DNA of 64,000 nt from Nematopogon swammerdamellus (taxonomy: Eukaryota; Arthropoda; Insecta; Lepidoptera; Adelidae): the NCBI GenBank assembly GCA_946902875.1, contig OX336345.1, positions 4,929,395 through 4,993,394 on the forward strand. Reading direction: 5' to 3'. Shown in pieces: positions 42,410 through 53,795 of this stretch. The position numbers and the translations under genes are program-made. How positions within the stretch are numbered: position 1 is the first letter of the stretch; each line of letters starts with the position of its first letter. The notes below the pieces were generated by a model, which searched no databases, had not been told where the DNA came from, and saw nothing but the letters and a program-made list of their open reading frames with translations.

Positions 42410-42662
42410 AGAACTTGTAGGTCCCTTCTATTGCCGCTTACTAGGTGGTAGGCTCAAATTTTGGCCGACCGGGTTGGTAACACCGTACTGGACGTACGTC
42501 GATGGGCCCATAGCAGCCTCGGTTGTTCTCTCCTCTAGTCCAGTCTAGCCGGCAACCAAAGGAAAGTCTCCGATATGGCACCGTCTCGGAGGTGATATTG
42601 GCAGGTCGGATCATTTGCTCTGACCCCTCTGACTCAGTCACGCATAGTGAATTACATAAAAG
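42410..42662 (+). mobile_element. SINE family C, head missing
   Basis: TGTAGGTCCCTTCTATTGCC, TTACTAGGTGGTAGGCTCAA, GGTTGGTAACACCGTACTGG, GATATTGGCAGGTCGGATCA, tail end CATAGTGAATTACATAAAA. Confidence 0.8.
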
Positions 42663-42724
42663 AAACATATTTTTCATAAGTATTTACAAATGTGCACACC
42701 AAATCACACTCTGACCGAATTCTT

Positions 42725-43190
42725 TAATAGGATTTTTTTTATTATTATTGATAGCGCGACATGTGGCATCGTTTCACCTACAAGTAGGTGTCTAACGATG
42801 CCCATGGACATTCTGTGATGCACGGGGATTGCAAATGCCATGCCGGCCTAAAAAACTATATTATTTTTTTTTTATTTATTTATTTATTTATTTAAAAAAC
42901 ACAGAGTACATAGCATTGGCATCCTGCACTAGATAAATCTGTCTTGCAGGAGTGCATTCTTTAACAAATTATAATAATATACATTAGATCCAAAAATCAT
43001 AAACAGGCCTGACAGGAGCCTTTTCACGCCCCTTTTGAAAACGCCCAGGCTGTACTTCGGAGGAAATAGATGGGCGTTCCACATTTTCCCGGTTCTGTGA
43101 ATAAAAGATCTACAGAACCGGTTAAATACCTGTAGTACTACAAAACCAGTAAAGAAGTCAGTAAGCGTGTAAGCGTCCACTGCTGAACAT
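42725..43190 (-). mobile_element. CR1-like LINE fragment, 5'-truncated
   Basis: Poly-T-rich 3' end (42860-42895 ATTTATTTATTT), with a coding remnant at 42929-43180 reading NRFCRSFIHRTGKMWNAHLF, PPKYSLGVFKRGVKRLLSG. This matches the RT C-terminal pattern (SFxxRTxxxWNxLPxxxFPxxYxLGxFKRxVxR) of the LINE at 35887. The sequence at 42735-42850 is a 3' UTR-like piece with a relative near 43950-44030. Confidence 0.65.
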
Positions 43191-43609
43191 ACGCCTCTCC
43201 AATTTTTCTCCAGTCCTCCCCGCCTTCAGCGTGACGGAAAAACTGCTTTCCGTCGATATATTATATAAAAGTATAGAGGAGAGATTGACAATATCGCCAA
43301 AATAACCTTAAATTCTGCTTCAGAAATTGTCTGCACTGTTCTCTAGATTAAAGTGTGAGTAAGTGAGGGCTCCCTAGACAACGCTGTTTCCCCGAGCGCT
43401 GCGCTCTCTCGAACCGCTACAATTGTCTTTCGTGTAGGCTTCAGCGCACCAGCTACCTTACTTACTTTACTGAATTCTCTGTAACAAATTCCAGGACTAA
43501 GGAAAATTAAGAGCTCAAAAGTTACTTTCCTGTACTGGACATTTTTGAGATTTTTTTTTGTAGCTAAATAACTTTACGTACCTATCTCAAAAACTAAACA
43601 TCCTTTCTT
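43191..43609. other. Unassigned DNA
   Basis: No feature recognised. Confidence 0.4.
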
Positions 43610-43840
43610 AGCTTACTAGGTGGTAGGGTTTATGCCGCCCGGGTTGGTACCACCGCACTGAATGAAACCTCTGTCGAAATGGCTATGTAAATAGTTTTCC
43701 GTCCAGTTCAGTGTCGCCGACATGAAATGAAGGGAAGCACTGACATGGCACCTAGTTCACACGGTGTTATGGGAGGACATCACGGATGTTGTAGGTGTGA
43801 TGTAACAAACCGTGTCAGTTTCTATAAAAAAAAACTGACC
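43610..43840 (+). mobile_element. SINE family B, central domain and tail
   Basis: TTACTAGGTGGTAGGGTTTA, GGTTGGTACCACCGCACTGA, CAGTGTCGCCGACATGAAAT, GGATGTTGTAGGTGTGATGT, poly-A. The head is missing. Confidence 0.8.
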
Positions 43841-44689
43841 TAATTCTAAAATAAAAAAAAAATTGAAATCAACATTATAGTGTTATTTTATAAATTTCCG
43901 TTTGCGGGAAACTCCGCAAACTGAAATGTACGCAAACACATTATTTTAGCCATATAAGGTGACTAACGATACCCATGGATATTCGGTCGTATGAGAGTTC
44001 AGTACCGACCTACCAGGGACTTATGCACGCTCCCCTTCACAACAATCTAACATAAGTAAAGTTCATTTTCAAGATGCCATCTTCTTCGGATTATAAAATT
44101 TTTAGTTAGCCTACGAATAAAAATAGATGTTAGATTTAATTTTATTCGTAGTAGTTAACTCAAAATCAATTTTGAAACAATCATACTAACAGCTCTCAAA
44201 TCCGTGAGCAAGAGATACTCGTTCGTTCATTGTTTGAACACTGCGCAAACATCCGATTTTGTATGTCAGTAGGTATAACTGCTTCCAATTAATTAAATTA
44301 TTAGGTAAAATCTACTAAATTGAAACGATGTAACTATTATGAAGCGTTATACAGTTAAGCTATTACCTACCTACTATGTGCGTAGAATGGTAAGCACTCA
44401 TAAACGCTGTTGCTGTATTAATTAAATTATATTAAATTCGAAACCGAAACTAGACTCCTTGTGACGTACAACGGAACTTCGAAACGGTCTTCCGATGAGT
44501 GTGTTCCTTACTATGTACACTAATAAAGTTTGTAAGTGTGTAAGTAACATACCACCTAATATAATAAATATATGCTCGGATATTAATTATTAGTACTCAC
44601 AGAGTGATTGTTGGAGTATCATATCATCAATACTAATAATAAATGTGTAAGGGATGGTCATGAAGAAAGTTACTTTGTTTTATGAGATA
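43841..44689. other. Unassigned AT-rich DNA
   Basis: A LINE 3'-end-like piece at 43950-44030 (GACTAACGATACCCATGGAT, compare 42790). Otherwise nothing recognised. Confidence 0.45.
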
Positions 44690-44985
44690 CTGAGTTTATA
44701 CATAGACTCTATGTATGATACTAAAACTAAATTGACGATTTTTAGAAATATTTTCTGTATATAAGTCTTAAATCGATCATCCGAACTCGATGAAACTTAG
44801 TACAAACACATTTAGCTATACGTGACACAGGATAGGCTAAATAAAATTCAGTTCCGGTTACGCTAAGATGTGGCTCTCATACAAACATAATTGTTCAGCG
44901 CGCCGAAATAAAGGGCGAGTTTTCTTACTTTCTTTATTTTGAAATACGAATTTCACGCGAGCGAAGCCGCGGGCAATAATTGATC
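44690..44985 (+). repeat. Helitron-like dispersed repeat, 3' part
   Basis: GAACTCGATGAAACTTAGTA, ACGTGACACAGGATAGGCTA, ending TTCACGCGAGCGAAGCCGCG and GGCAATAATT, the 3' end type I recall from lepidopteran Helitron-like repeats. Confidence 0.55.
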
Positions 44986-45289
44986 TAAAAGAGGATCATG
45001 CGAATCAATGTGAGGTATTACATACTCCTAAGTTAGGAACATGCCACAAAATAAAATAAACACTTATAGATTGTACGCGCTGCCTACAGAATAAATACAC
45101 CATAAATAAATGAAACGGCAGCGATTTATCTAAATATCGCGGCGCGGACCTCGCTAACACAAATGAGACTTTATCGCATTTTCGGAAGGTGAATCTTGCT
45201 ATGTGGAATTATTTTATTTACGGCAAACTCTTTATTCGCATTATCAGGAGAAAAAAAACTTTAAGAGTGTGAGATTAGGAACTTATCCC
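44986..45289. other. Unassigned DNA
   Basis: No feature recognised. Confidence 0.4.
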
Positions 45290-45440
45290 AAATAGAATAG
45301 AATTTCTTTATTGCATACAAAGAAGAACAATACACGAAAAGATTCCATAAAAAAAAAGAAATACAGGTGTCCGCAAAGTTGGACTTATCACTGCAAGTGA
45401 TTTCTTCCAGACAACCTTTGGGTGACAAGGAATCCCTACA
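45290..45440 (-). repeat. LINE 3'-end-like fragment
   Basis: TTTCTTTATTGCATACAAAG, CGCAAAGTTGGACTTATCAC, TTTCTTCCAGACAACCTTTG. Related fragments are at 41945 and 47025. It abuts the minisatellite. Confidence 0.5.
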
Positions 45441-45855
45441 ACCCTTATTGACTTACTGTTTTCGAGAAAGTATATCGTTAACCAGAACGCAGCTCCGCCG
45501 CCGGCCTCTTCCTTAGAGATTTTGTTCGGAGAAATATATCGTATACCTGAACGCATCTCGGCCTTCGGCCTCACCCTTATTTACTTACGTTCTTCGAGAA
45601 AGTATTATTATGTATTAACGATATTTCGTTTAAGGTAACACAGCTCGGCCCTCGGCCGCGCCCTTAATGACTTACTGTTTTCGAAAAAATATATCATTAA
45701 CCTGAATACAGCTCGGCCTCCGACCTTACACTTAGTGACTCACTTTCTTCGAGAGAGTATAATATACTTCACTCGAACGCAGCTCGGCCCTCGGCCTCGC
45801 CCTAAGTTACTTACTTACTTTCTTACTTGCTTCAGCCTCGGAAACTAAGGTGATA
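45441..45855 (-). repeat. ~75-bp minisatellite, inverted array
   Basis: Five or more imperfect units containing GAACGCAGCTCGGCC, CTCGGCCTCGCCCT and CTTTCTTCGAGAAAGTA, ending CCTCGGAAACTAAGG. It is the reverse complement of the array at 31550-31925, with the same flank CTTAGTTTCCGAGG. Confidence 0.8.
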
Positions 45856-46639
45856 GTAGGTAAAAGCTATACAGAAGCGATCATTTATAATTGCGTTTAA
45901 ATTCCGTTAGTAATTAAACTGACTTAACCGCGAGTGGAGCTGCGGGCGGAGCCAGTTACTGACTGTATAATACCACACCTAAATTTTTTCCTACAAAAGG
46001 TATTCTACCAACATTCGAAAGACCAGAAGTATCGACCCAACTATTTATAATTAACCTACTTAGCAAAATAAACTGAGTTCTGATTCCGGTTGTCGTCCGT
46101 CGCCAGCAACATTGACACTATTATTTCTGGCGAAGCTCTAATTTCTTCTCAGCCATTGAAATAAATACCTAGAAGGCGAATCGACTTCCCTAATGGCCGT
46201 TTTCACCAACGCCGGTCAAGCCTCGTCCAAGAGTGATTAGTTGTTTAAAGTGATATTTCTCATAAATTTGACAGAATTTAACTCTGGCTGCTGCATTCTG
46301 GCCGAAGAAGGTGGCGAAATCTCCGTTGAGGACACCTGCCATTGTTAACACGAGAAATGCTGTTACGTTCCGGGACTATAAACAAAATTCCAAATTTCAA
46401 GCAGTTTTTGCAAGCCGTTTAGGGGCTACATGCTGTAACATAGAGACAGATTGCCTGTCTGTCTGTCCGCCCGTCTGAGACAGACGTACTGAACGATTTT
46501 ATAAGGGTCCTACGGAACCCTAAAACTCATCGAGAAAGCGAAAGAAAAGTCCACAAAAACTGAATTACAATTATGTCACTTGCTTAGTGCTTACTCACTT
46601 AAGTGTAGATACTTAAGCGAGTAAGCACTGAGCAAATTG
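45856..46639. other. Unassigned DNA with a D repeat fragment
   Basis: 46435-46530 (GTCTGTCTGTCCGCCCGTCT, AAGGGTCCTACGGAACCC) is a piece of D repeat. ACTCACTTAAGTGTAGATAC / TTAAGCGAGTAAGCAC near 46595-46630 is an imperfect hairpin. Confidence 0.5.
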
Positions 46640-46862
46640 TTTATGCAATCCGGTATTGGCGCCTGAGTCAGAAGGACCAGAGCACCAAAGACCAACTAGT
46701 ATCACATCTGAGAAAGTGGCATAACGGAGAATAACATGGCCCTTAGAATTGCTGGCTATACTGGACTATAGGATAGCACAGCCGAGGCGACTACGCGGCC
46801 ATCTTACAACGAGTATGTTGATACTTATAAAGTCAGTCGGTTACAGTTTGAGCTGCAAATTG
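46640..46862 (-). mobile_element. SINE family C, diverged, head missing
   Basis: GCAATCCGGTATTGGCGCCT, GACCAACTAGTATCACATCT, AGAATTGCTGGCTATACTGG, GCGGCCATCTTACAACG. Confidence 0.65.
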
Positions 46863-47024
46863 ACTGCATGCACACCAATATTTGTTGACGACAAGTATAA
46901 TGGCAATCCTGTTTCTGGTTATATGTTTCCAATGTACCGACTCTATTATTTATTGAATACCTCGATTTCCCCACGAGCACTAGATTATTCTCAGTGGACA
47001 ACACATTGTAATGGTATTATAGAT

Positions 47025-47160
47025 AGATAGATAGAAATACTCTATTTCTCCAAAACATTTTACAGTAACAAACGATAAGTAATTTAAATGAGGGGCAAAG
47101 GCGGACTTATCCCTTACAGGGATTTCTCCCAGTCAACCTTTGGATGTTTGAGAGTCGTAT
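47025..47160 (-). repeat. LINE 3'-end-like fragment
   Basis: AAATACTCTATTTCTCCAAA, AGGCGGACTTATCCCTTACA, GGGATTTCTCCCAGTCAACC. It is preceded by GATAGATAGATA. Confidence 0.5.
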
Positions 47161-48054
47161 GTTGTGAGATATAAGTAGGTAGTAGAAAAAGAGTTGAGTG
47201 GGGGAATGTAAATATGTATTATATTTATAATCTTACTGATTTTATTACCTACTTTAAAATTTTAACAGGATATGCCGATATGTTACAGATAATGTTCTTG
47301 TGAGATGTATTGGTTATTATTTGTAACTACTTAACTAAAAAAATACTTTAGGGTAATAACGAAACGTTAAGATCTTTTTGTCAGTTCTTTTTCACATTTA
47401 TTCTTTTAAATTTTTTATGGTTATTCATCATCCAAAGACAGCTAGATACTACACTGCACTCGAATTTGTCATATTTTAACATTAAACATTTAGCCAGTCG
47501 AAAGTTTGAAACAGAACTAGCGGAATTTTCAACGTATCCAAGATAGATCCTACCATGATCTGTGATCCTACCTATACGATGAAATTGTACAATAACAATT
47601 AAAAATACCTGAATTTTTTTAATAAATAAATTATTATAAATATTTAAAACTCATGTTTCGGTCGAAAACAACATACATATCTAAACTAAAATTAAACATA
47701 CGTTCTGATCAACTCTGAAATGGCAGCCTAGAATTCTCAGCACCTATTTATGTATTCTTAAGAAACTATAAATTCTTGATAAAATCTATCCAAGTGTGCA
47801 TTCACCTTTGTGCGGTAAATAAATGCTGGCTGTGTGCCCATGCGAGTGAGGATGTGTACGTGTGTACGAACGAGGCAAAACTCGATGTATGTACCTGCCA
47901 GGTCGACCGGATGGGCATTTACTAAAATGCCAGTAAACATTTATAAAATTAAACCTTTTTAGACGCCGAATTATAAATTATTTCTCAATTATAAATTAAC
48001 TTTCATTCACATGTTTAAAATTAGACTAGAAGGTAGTTATCTTGTCCTAATACT
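47161..48054. other. Unassigned AT-rich DNA
   Basis: No feature recognised. Confidence 0.45.
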
Positions 48055-48160
48055 TTACTAAATGTGGTGGTCGGTGTTGTGCTGTAATTTACAAGAGTAC
48101 TTGCAGCACAACACCGACTGCTCTGTTGGGATACAGCGTGTGGTATGTATGTATGTACTG
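48055..48160 (+). repeat. A-module fragment
   Basis: GTGGTGGTCGGTGTTGTGCT, GTACTTGCAGCACAACACCG, TACAGCGTGTGGTATGTATG: the 3' third of the A module in its SINE sense. Confidence 0.65.
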
Positions 48161-48179
48161 AAGGTACAAAATTTTAGTT

Positions 48180-48300
48180 TTTATCTCCGTTAATTTCGTC
48201 GTACCCACCCTAAGCTTTACTGTCTGGTAGAGAATGCCTTTAGGCATTAAGTCTGTCTTTTATCAACTGTGTTTTATGCAATAAAGTATATTTTCATTTC
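48180..48300 (+). repeat. LINE 3' end
   Basis: GAGAATGCCTTTAGGCATTA, AGTCTGTCTTTTATCAACTG, then AATAAAG at ~48281. I recall this as a frequent LINE 3' terminus in Lepidoptera; the short palindrome GCCTTTAGGC is its mark. Confidence 0.5.
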
Positions 48301-48394
48301 ATATCATTTCATTACTCAATTATGAAGGTACACAAAAATATTTACAAGATCAAACATGTAGCAAACGATGAAATATAACCTAGGAATTGAATGT

Positions 48395-48735
48395 ACATAC
48401 ATACATACCGCACGCTGTATCCCGATAATCGGGGTAAGCAGAGTAATCGGAGCTGTGCTGCACGAACTCTTGTAAATTACAGCACAGAACCGACCATGTT
48501 TAGCAAAGTATTCAGACTAGATAACTATCAAGCAGCCAGTAAGGCACGAAGACCCACCTGATGCATGACTCGGTGGAAGGACCGTGCCAAGGTATTATAT
48601 GCTAAAAGACGAAACGATAGGTGGCTATCGTTTCGTCTTTTAGCACGGTATTTTGTGCTTATCCCTTAGTCGCCTTTTACGACATGTACGGGGAGAGATT
48701 CATTGTGGTTATTCTTTTTAAGTGTCGGTACTTTC
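48395..48735 (-). repeat. A-module repeat, full, with internal foldback
   Basis: Complete A module in reverse orientation (GGGGAGAGATTCATTGTGGT at the right). A perfect inverted duplication lies at 48601-48644 (20-bp arms GCTAAAAGACGAAACGATAG, 4-bp spacer GTGG). Confidence 0.8.
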
Positions 48736-50924
48736 CACACTATTAGAATGTATAAGCAGGCCTCACGCACTCTATGTACTTGCGCGCGCTAACTACCTAT
48801 CGCCCGACGGGCCGCCGGCGGTCTTTTTCAGTACAAATTCGTCAGCCGCGCGAAGTATACATAGACGCTCGCCCACGCAACTGCGCGCAGCTGCAAAGCA
48901 ATAAACACTTTACACTCGATCGTTAAGCTACATTTTCGCATGCAGCGATTGGCGATGTGAAACAGTAGGCTATTAAAGCCCGAAGGTAGGAACATTATCT
49001 ATGAAGTGATTTATCTGTTACGAAGTAACTATTAAGTAATCTGTGGTATAAGGCTTTAAACAAAAACACAGATTTTATAAAACTGCTCCCACACATACAG
49101 CCCAGTTAGTTGTTCTCTCTCACCGCGCCGAGTATATCACGTACTGGCCCATAAATCATGGATCGACTTATCTCGAGCCAGGAGAAGCAGCATCCAACAT
49201 TCCTGCAGCGGTGAGAAGAAATATTCCTAGTAAGCTAGCACCGTGCAGGTTGCCTAGATACCGGCTGTGGAGAAAAGAGAAATACGTTTATTAATATTTA
49301 TACTGAAATGCATTTTATAATACATACCTCCTTCATGGATAGGAGACTGACGGAAGATATTTATGGAGCGGAATGCTTTCACACTAGACGAGAACGCCAC
49401 GGCGACGGTAACGTCCCGACCACGTCACGACAGCAGTGGAGACAAAAATATGTGAAAACATAATATGAACATCGCACTCGACGGCAACGGTAACGGTAGA
49501 ACCGTTGGAGTATTTCATACATATCTGTCTCATTGGTGCCGCACTTTCAGGAATGCGGAATCTGCGAACGGAAACGGTATTAGTTACTTAGGAAGAATTT
49601 CACATCTTTACCGGGATGTTTTTGCTCGGTGTACAGCGCGAGGCCTGCTTTCTGTCTTTGTGCGCTCTATATTAGGACAGCCGCAGTGGCCGACTTGCTG
49701 GCGGCGAGCAAAGAGCGATCAAGCCGCGCCGTGTTCGTGACGTTACCGTGCTGTTATTGTGTAGCGAGCAAGCAGCCAATGTGAGTGGAAAGATCGCAAT
49801 AGACTCATGCACGTAGAACATATCGGTCGTTTGCTGTAAAAGGAATAAAACTGAATGCCTAAGGCATTTTCTGCTTGTTTTAGGGACTAGCTTCTCCTAC
49901 ACTTCACTAAACACAGTCAAACTGTTGAGAACTCCGGGAGATAGTGCACTGTATAATATTTTTGCAAGGTATGTTATGAAGGTTTGACTTCCGACCCTTC
50001 CCCACCTTCTGCAGCTGCGTCCTGCCTGACTTCACCGGTCTGGATTTGGCTGAATTGGGCACAGATAGGTCATATTTTCGCTGGCACGGGTCACAGGCAA
50101 GTCACTTGGTTATGCAACATGAAACTCCGAACTAAACCACGTAGGTAGGTAATTTGCAATTCATTTGTTCTTTTTATATAGCGCGCGCGCTCGGATCGTG
50201 ATGCCATATCGGAAGCTGAAAAATAATCTGTCGCCGATATCTTCTTCTTTCGTTATGGCGCGAGAATGCTGATGTGATTTTCAGCCAGTTGCGGCGAACA
50301 GTGCCGCTTCCAGTGAATGAAAGGAAGGAAAAGTTCAAACCTCCACAGAGTCCTTGCAAGATATTTGACAAATAAATGGAAAATAAAATAATAAATGGGA
50401 ATGAAATCTAGGTTGTGCAATCATGTTCATGATACAAGTTTGGTGCAAAACTCAAACTACCAGGCTTGTGTCTGCTACCCACTGCTACCCACCTTACTGT
50501 TTCTGTAACTAAGTCCTACCCTCCTACACAACAGTGAATGCAGTCAAGCTATCAACCTATCCCCTAGTGCACGAAGGTATCTGATCTGAAACACCGAGCC
50601 ACAGTCCAATTTCAAACAGACAGAGTATAATTTTACCAACTGAATACCAAAATAGGTTCGGTCGCACAAGTTCTAACCCTGCGAGGGTGAACGCTATTTA
50701 TCGCACGTATATTCGAAGGCCCGGTCGTGATCGGGGTCATCCCCTAGGACTAAATAGTTGGGAGGGTTAATTTTAATTTTGCAACAGCAGCGGATAAATT
50801 GTCAGGTACCTTAAGTACTTTTTGGTCGGAGATTCTGCCGGAAAGACAATCGCAGTTCTGAAGTTATACACAGAACAGCACGCTTCGCGACTCAGTCGTT
50901 TTAATGTAATGTAAAAAAGGGGTT
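48736..50924. other. Unassigned DNA, about 2.2 kb
   Basis: 49380-49745 is GC-richer with GACGGTAACG repeats near both ends (49400, 49485, 49735), possibly an old foldback. GCGCGCGCGC at ~50180. No coding support. Confidence 0.4.
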
Positions 50925-51110
50925 ATACGTGCCCCTTTTTTACCGACTTCAAAAAAAGGAGGTTATCAATTCGACACGTATGTATGTAATATCTTTGGAA
51001 TTGCACAATATTCGTATAAGTTAATCGATGTGGGCTTCTAAACAGGTGTGCCAAATTTCATAAGCGTACGTATGTTTGTATGTATGTATGCATGTATGTT
51101 TGTCCACGCA
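50925..51110 (+). repeat. Dispersed lepidopteran repeat fragment
   Basis: ACCGACTTCAAAAAAAGGAG, GTTATCAATTCGACACGTAT, then TGTATGTATG repeats near 51070. I recall this CGACTTC...GGAGGTT motif as a common dispersed repeat. Confidence 0.5.
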
Positions 51111-51631
51111 TTACTCCGACTATTAATCAGATTGTAACCATTCTTGCCCGGTGCGCGAGGTGCGGAGGTGGAAAGGGGACAGCGGGATCGCGTTAAACAG
51201 CTCCTCCGAGCACTCCCCATGGAATAAGCGATAAAACACACATAGGGAGCCGACATCCCTACGGTGTTGCAGTGGTTCTAGATCGCGGAACACTTCGGAC
51301 ACACTGAAAGAATCATTACAGCCATAGATTTTGCTGTTGCACTCTAGGTGGCCTTTTCAATTATTCAGCAACCTGCCAAATTCCTAATCCACAAGGTGTA
51401 AACAAAATGCACAAGCAGAACCTCCAGAGAGCCTGCACCTGTATTTCCGCGAGTCAATTAGCGTACCTAGCAGGATCTCCTGACCATCGGGCAGAGTGGT
51501 CCAGCTGTCGATATTCATTACAAAGCTCTCCATACTGATCGTCACTGGATTAATATCCGTTTTGATTCGTTTATTTTCAGCGTTTGTTTCATTCAGTTGT
51601 CGCATTGTTGGTTTCTCGAAACATTTAGCCC
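51111..51631. other. Unassigned DNA
   Basis: Open frames here (51384-51605 minus, 51496-51696 plus) have no recognised domain. Confidence 0.4.
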
Positions 51632-51885
51632 CGGTAGCTCAGTGGTGCGGTCGGGTCAGTGCTTGGATGGGTGACCGCTCGACTGTTGGAGGCTGACTGC
51701 GGTTCGGATTCCACGTTAAACTGTAGATCCCTTTCTTACTTACCTTACTAGATGGTAGGGTTTATCACGCCCGGGTTGATACTACCGCACTGAATGAAAC
51801 GTCGGTCGAAACGGCTATGTAAATTGTTTGTTTTCCGTCCAGTTCAGTGTAGCCGACATGAAATGAAGGGAAGCAATGATCATAG
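51632..51885 (+). mobile_element. SINE family B with the clearest hybrid head
   Basis: A box GTAGCTCAGTGG (51634-51645), directly followed by the 5S-like GTCAGTGCTTGGATGGGTGA and CCGC (51655-51678), then B box GGTTCGGATTCC (51701-51712), AAACTGTAG, central domain, B tail to GAAGGGAAGCAATGATCA. Few spacer bases separate the tRNA-like and 5S-like parts here. Confidence 0.85.
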
Positions 51886-52334
51886 AGATACATATACCTA
51901 TATTACAAGTGCTTTATTGGAATTGAGTTCTATATTTGAATTTGAATGAATAATATTATTTATTTATTGTTTAATCTTCTCTAATGTTTTTAACTCATTC
52001 GATCAGTTCATGCATACATTTGGGGTGCGCAAAAGTCCGATTGAAAACTGTTTTCAATCAACGGAGAGCTTCTATAGCGAGGATTTCGCGAATGCGCCTG
52101 GCGAGTGCAGGGGAGAATTGGAAATACAATATGCCTCTGATGCATCCGTTTAATGGATTAGCCATTTGCTGATTAGCAATATCAATAAATAAAGGCCAAA
52201 CGTTTGGAGCAGGTTGAATTGTTGCGTGTGGTGAAGTGCTTTGGTACAGGCGTTTGAAAATTTTGTTTGGGCTAGAGGGCTGTATTGTGCTTATATATTT
52301 GCTACGAATCAAATGAGCCTTCCTCATAGACCAT
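51886..52334. other. Unassigned DNA
   Basis: No feature recognised. Confidence 0.4.
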
Positions 52335-52680
52335 TAAAAAAAACCGGCCAAGTGCGAGTCGAACTCGCGCAACGAGAGGGTTCTGTATCGCCATGTCATG
52401 ACTAGCGCCACTTACGCCCTCTATGACGTGTTATGAAATGCTTCATATTAGTTAAATGTCATGATTAGTTAAAATGCTTCATAATCTTTTCGGTAGATGG
52501 CGCGCGCGCATACACTCTTTATTTTATTCTATGAGAACACCTTGAATTTTTTACTTTTTCTTATTTTTATTATTTGTTGTTATATCGGTCATAACAACAG
52601 ATATTCTGGGAAAATTTCAACGGGCTAACTATTACGGTTCAAGAGTTACAGCCCTCGGACAGACAGGCGAGTTTTACTCG
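52335..52680 (-). repeat. D repeat, first of a tandem pair
   Basis: AAACCGGCCAAGTGCGAGTC, GAGGGTTCTGTATCGCCATG, TTCAACGGGCTAACTATTAC, CAGCCCTCGGACAGACAG. Confidence 0.75.
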
Positions 52681-52988
52681 CGCACGGAGGTTTCTGTATC
52701 TATCCGCTATCAATAATATCCGCCTATCTTTTTTCTTTCAACAATGCAATGTATAAACGCCTGTGGCGCCATCTATTATTCAGTAGCGTGACTAATCGAT
52801 TTTTCGCACGTTTGCTGTACGGGAGCCCCCCTTCATTTTTAACATTTTCTTTTTTTTATTATTTGTTGTTATATCCGCCACAGTAACACATTCTAAAACA
52901 AACATTCTTTCTTATTCTTCTTATTCTTTTTTATTCTTAAGCAATTTCAACGGGCTACCTATTACTGTTCAAGAGATACAGCCCTCGG

Positions 52989-53022
<34 letters not shown>

Positions 53023-53060
53023 TTAGTAATAGGGTCCCGTACGATGGATAGGGAACCCTA
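52681..53060 (-). repeat. D repeat, second of a tandem pair
   Basis: ACTCGCGCACGGAGGTTTCT, GTTTGCTGTACGGGAGCCCC, TTCAACGGGCTACCTATTAC, ACAGACAGACAGACGGACGG, ending AATAGGGTCCCGTACG. Head-to-tail with the copy before. Confidence 0.75.
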
Positions 53061-53139
53061 AAAACGTGCCACCGACTAAATAAGCTTATTAGCTGAGTTC
53101 ACAATGACTGATGCTTGTATTGTATGGCTCAACTTCCTT

Positions 53140-53375
53140 CCTTCCTTACCTATAATAAAATCCAACGTCTGCTAGAAAGCAGACAGAAGTCTGTCTGAGT
53201 GTCTGTCTGTCCGCTTATAACTCGAGAACCACTGAACCGATTTTAATAAAAAAAAAATCTACGGATAGCTTGATTCTTCCCATCAACTATAGGCTACTTA
53301 CTATCACGCTAAATGGCTTATGAGGTTAGCAGTGAAGTGAAATATGAGAGCGGGCGGAGCCGCGGGCACAGCTGT
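53140..53375 (+). mobile_element. Helitron-like short repeat
   Basis: CCTATAATAAAATCCAACGT, CTGTCTGTCCGCTTATAACT, CTACGGATAGCTTGATTCTT, ending GGGCGGAGCCGCGGGCACAG. Same family as 32701-33110. Confidence 0.7.
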
Positions 53376-53404
53376 ATCTCCATAAATCCGCAAAATTAAA
53401 TACG

Positions 53405-53795
53405 AATGTTTTCAGCAGAGTAGCTCAGTGGGGCGATCGGTCGACTTTCGGTTGTTCAGTTCAGTTCATTTATTTCGTCTTTGGACAAAAATTTGTGATC
53501 AGTACTTGGATGGGGTGAGCGTTCAACCGTTGGAGGCCGGCCGTGGTTCGGACTCCACGTAAAACTATAGGTCCGTTCCCCTCTTACCATACTACGTTTT
53601 AGGGTTTGATACCACCACACTGAATGAAAGGTCGGTTGAAACGGCTATGTAAATGTTCGCGTTTTTCCTCCAGTTCAGTGTAGCCGGCACAACCGAAGGG
53701 AAGCACTGACACGGATCCTAGTTCACCAAGGTATTATGGGTTGATATCACGGATGTAGTAGGTGATATAGCCAACCGTTTCAGATTCCATAAAAA
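53405..53795 (+). mobile_element. SINE family B, full length, with head insertion
   Basis: A box AGTAGCTCAGTGGGG, then a ~45-bp insertion (GTTCAGTTCAGTTCATTTAT, TTCGTCTTTGG), 5S-like GATCAGTACTTGGATGGGGT, B box GGTTCGGACTCC, central domain (GATACCACCACACTGAATGA), B tail ending GATATAGCCAACCGTTTCAG and poly-A. Confidence 0.8.

Noticed and set aside
49380..49745. Plus-strand frame of 91 codons with an NGNG-like start
   Set aside because: No domain recognised; GC-richer block with inverted GACGGTAACG motifs is more like an old foldback.
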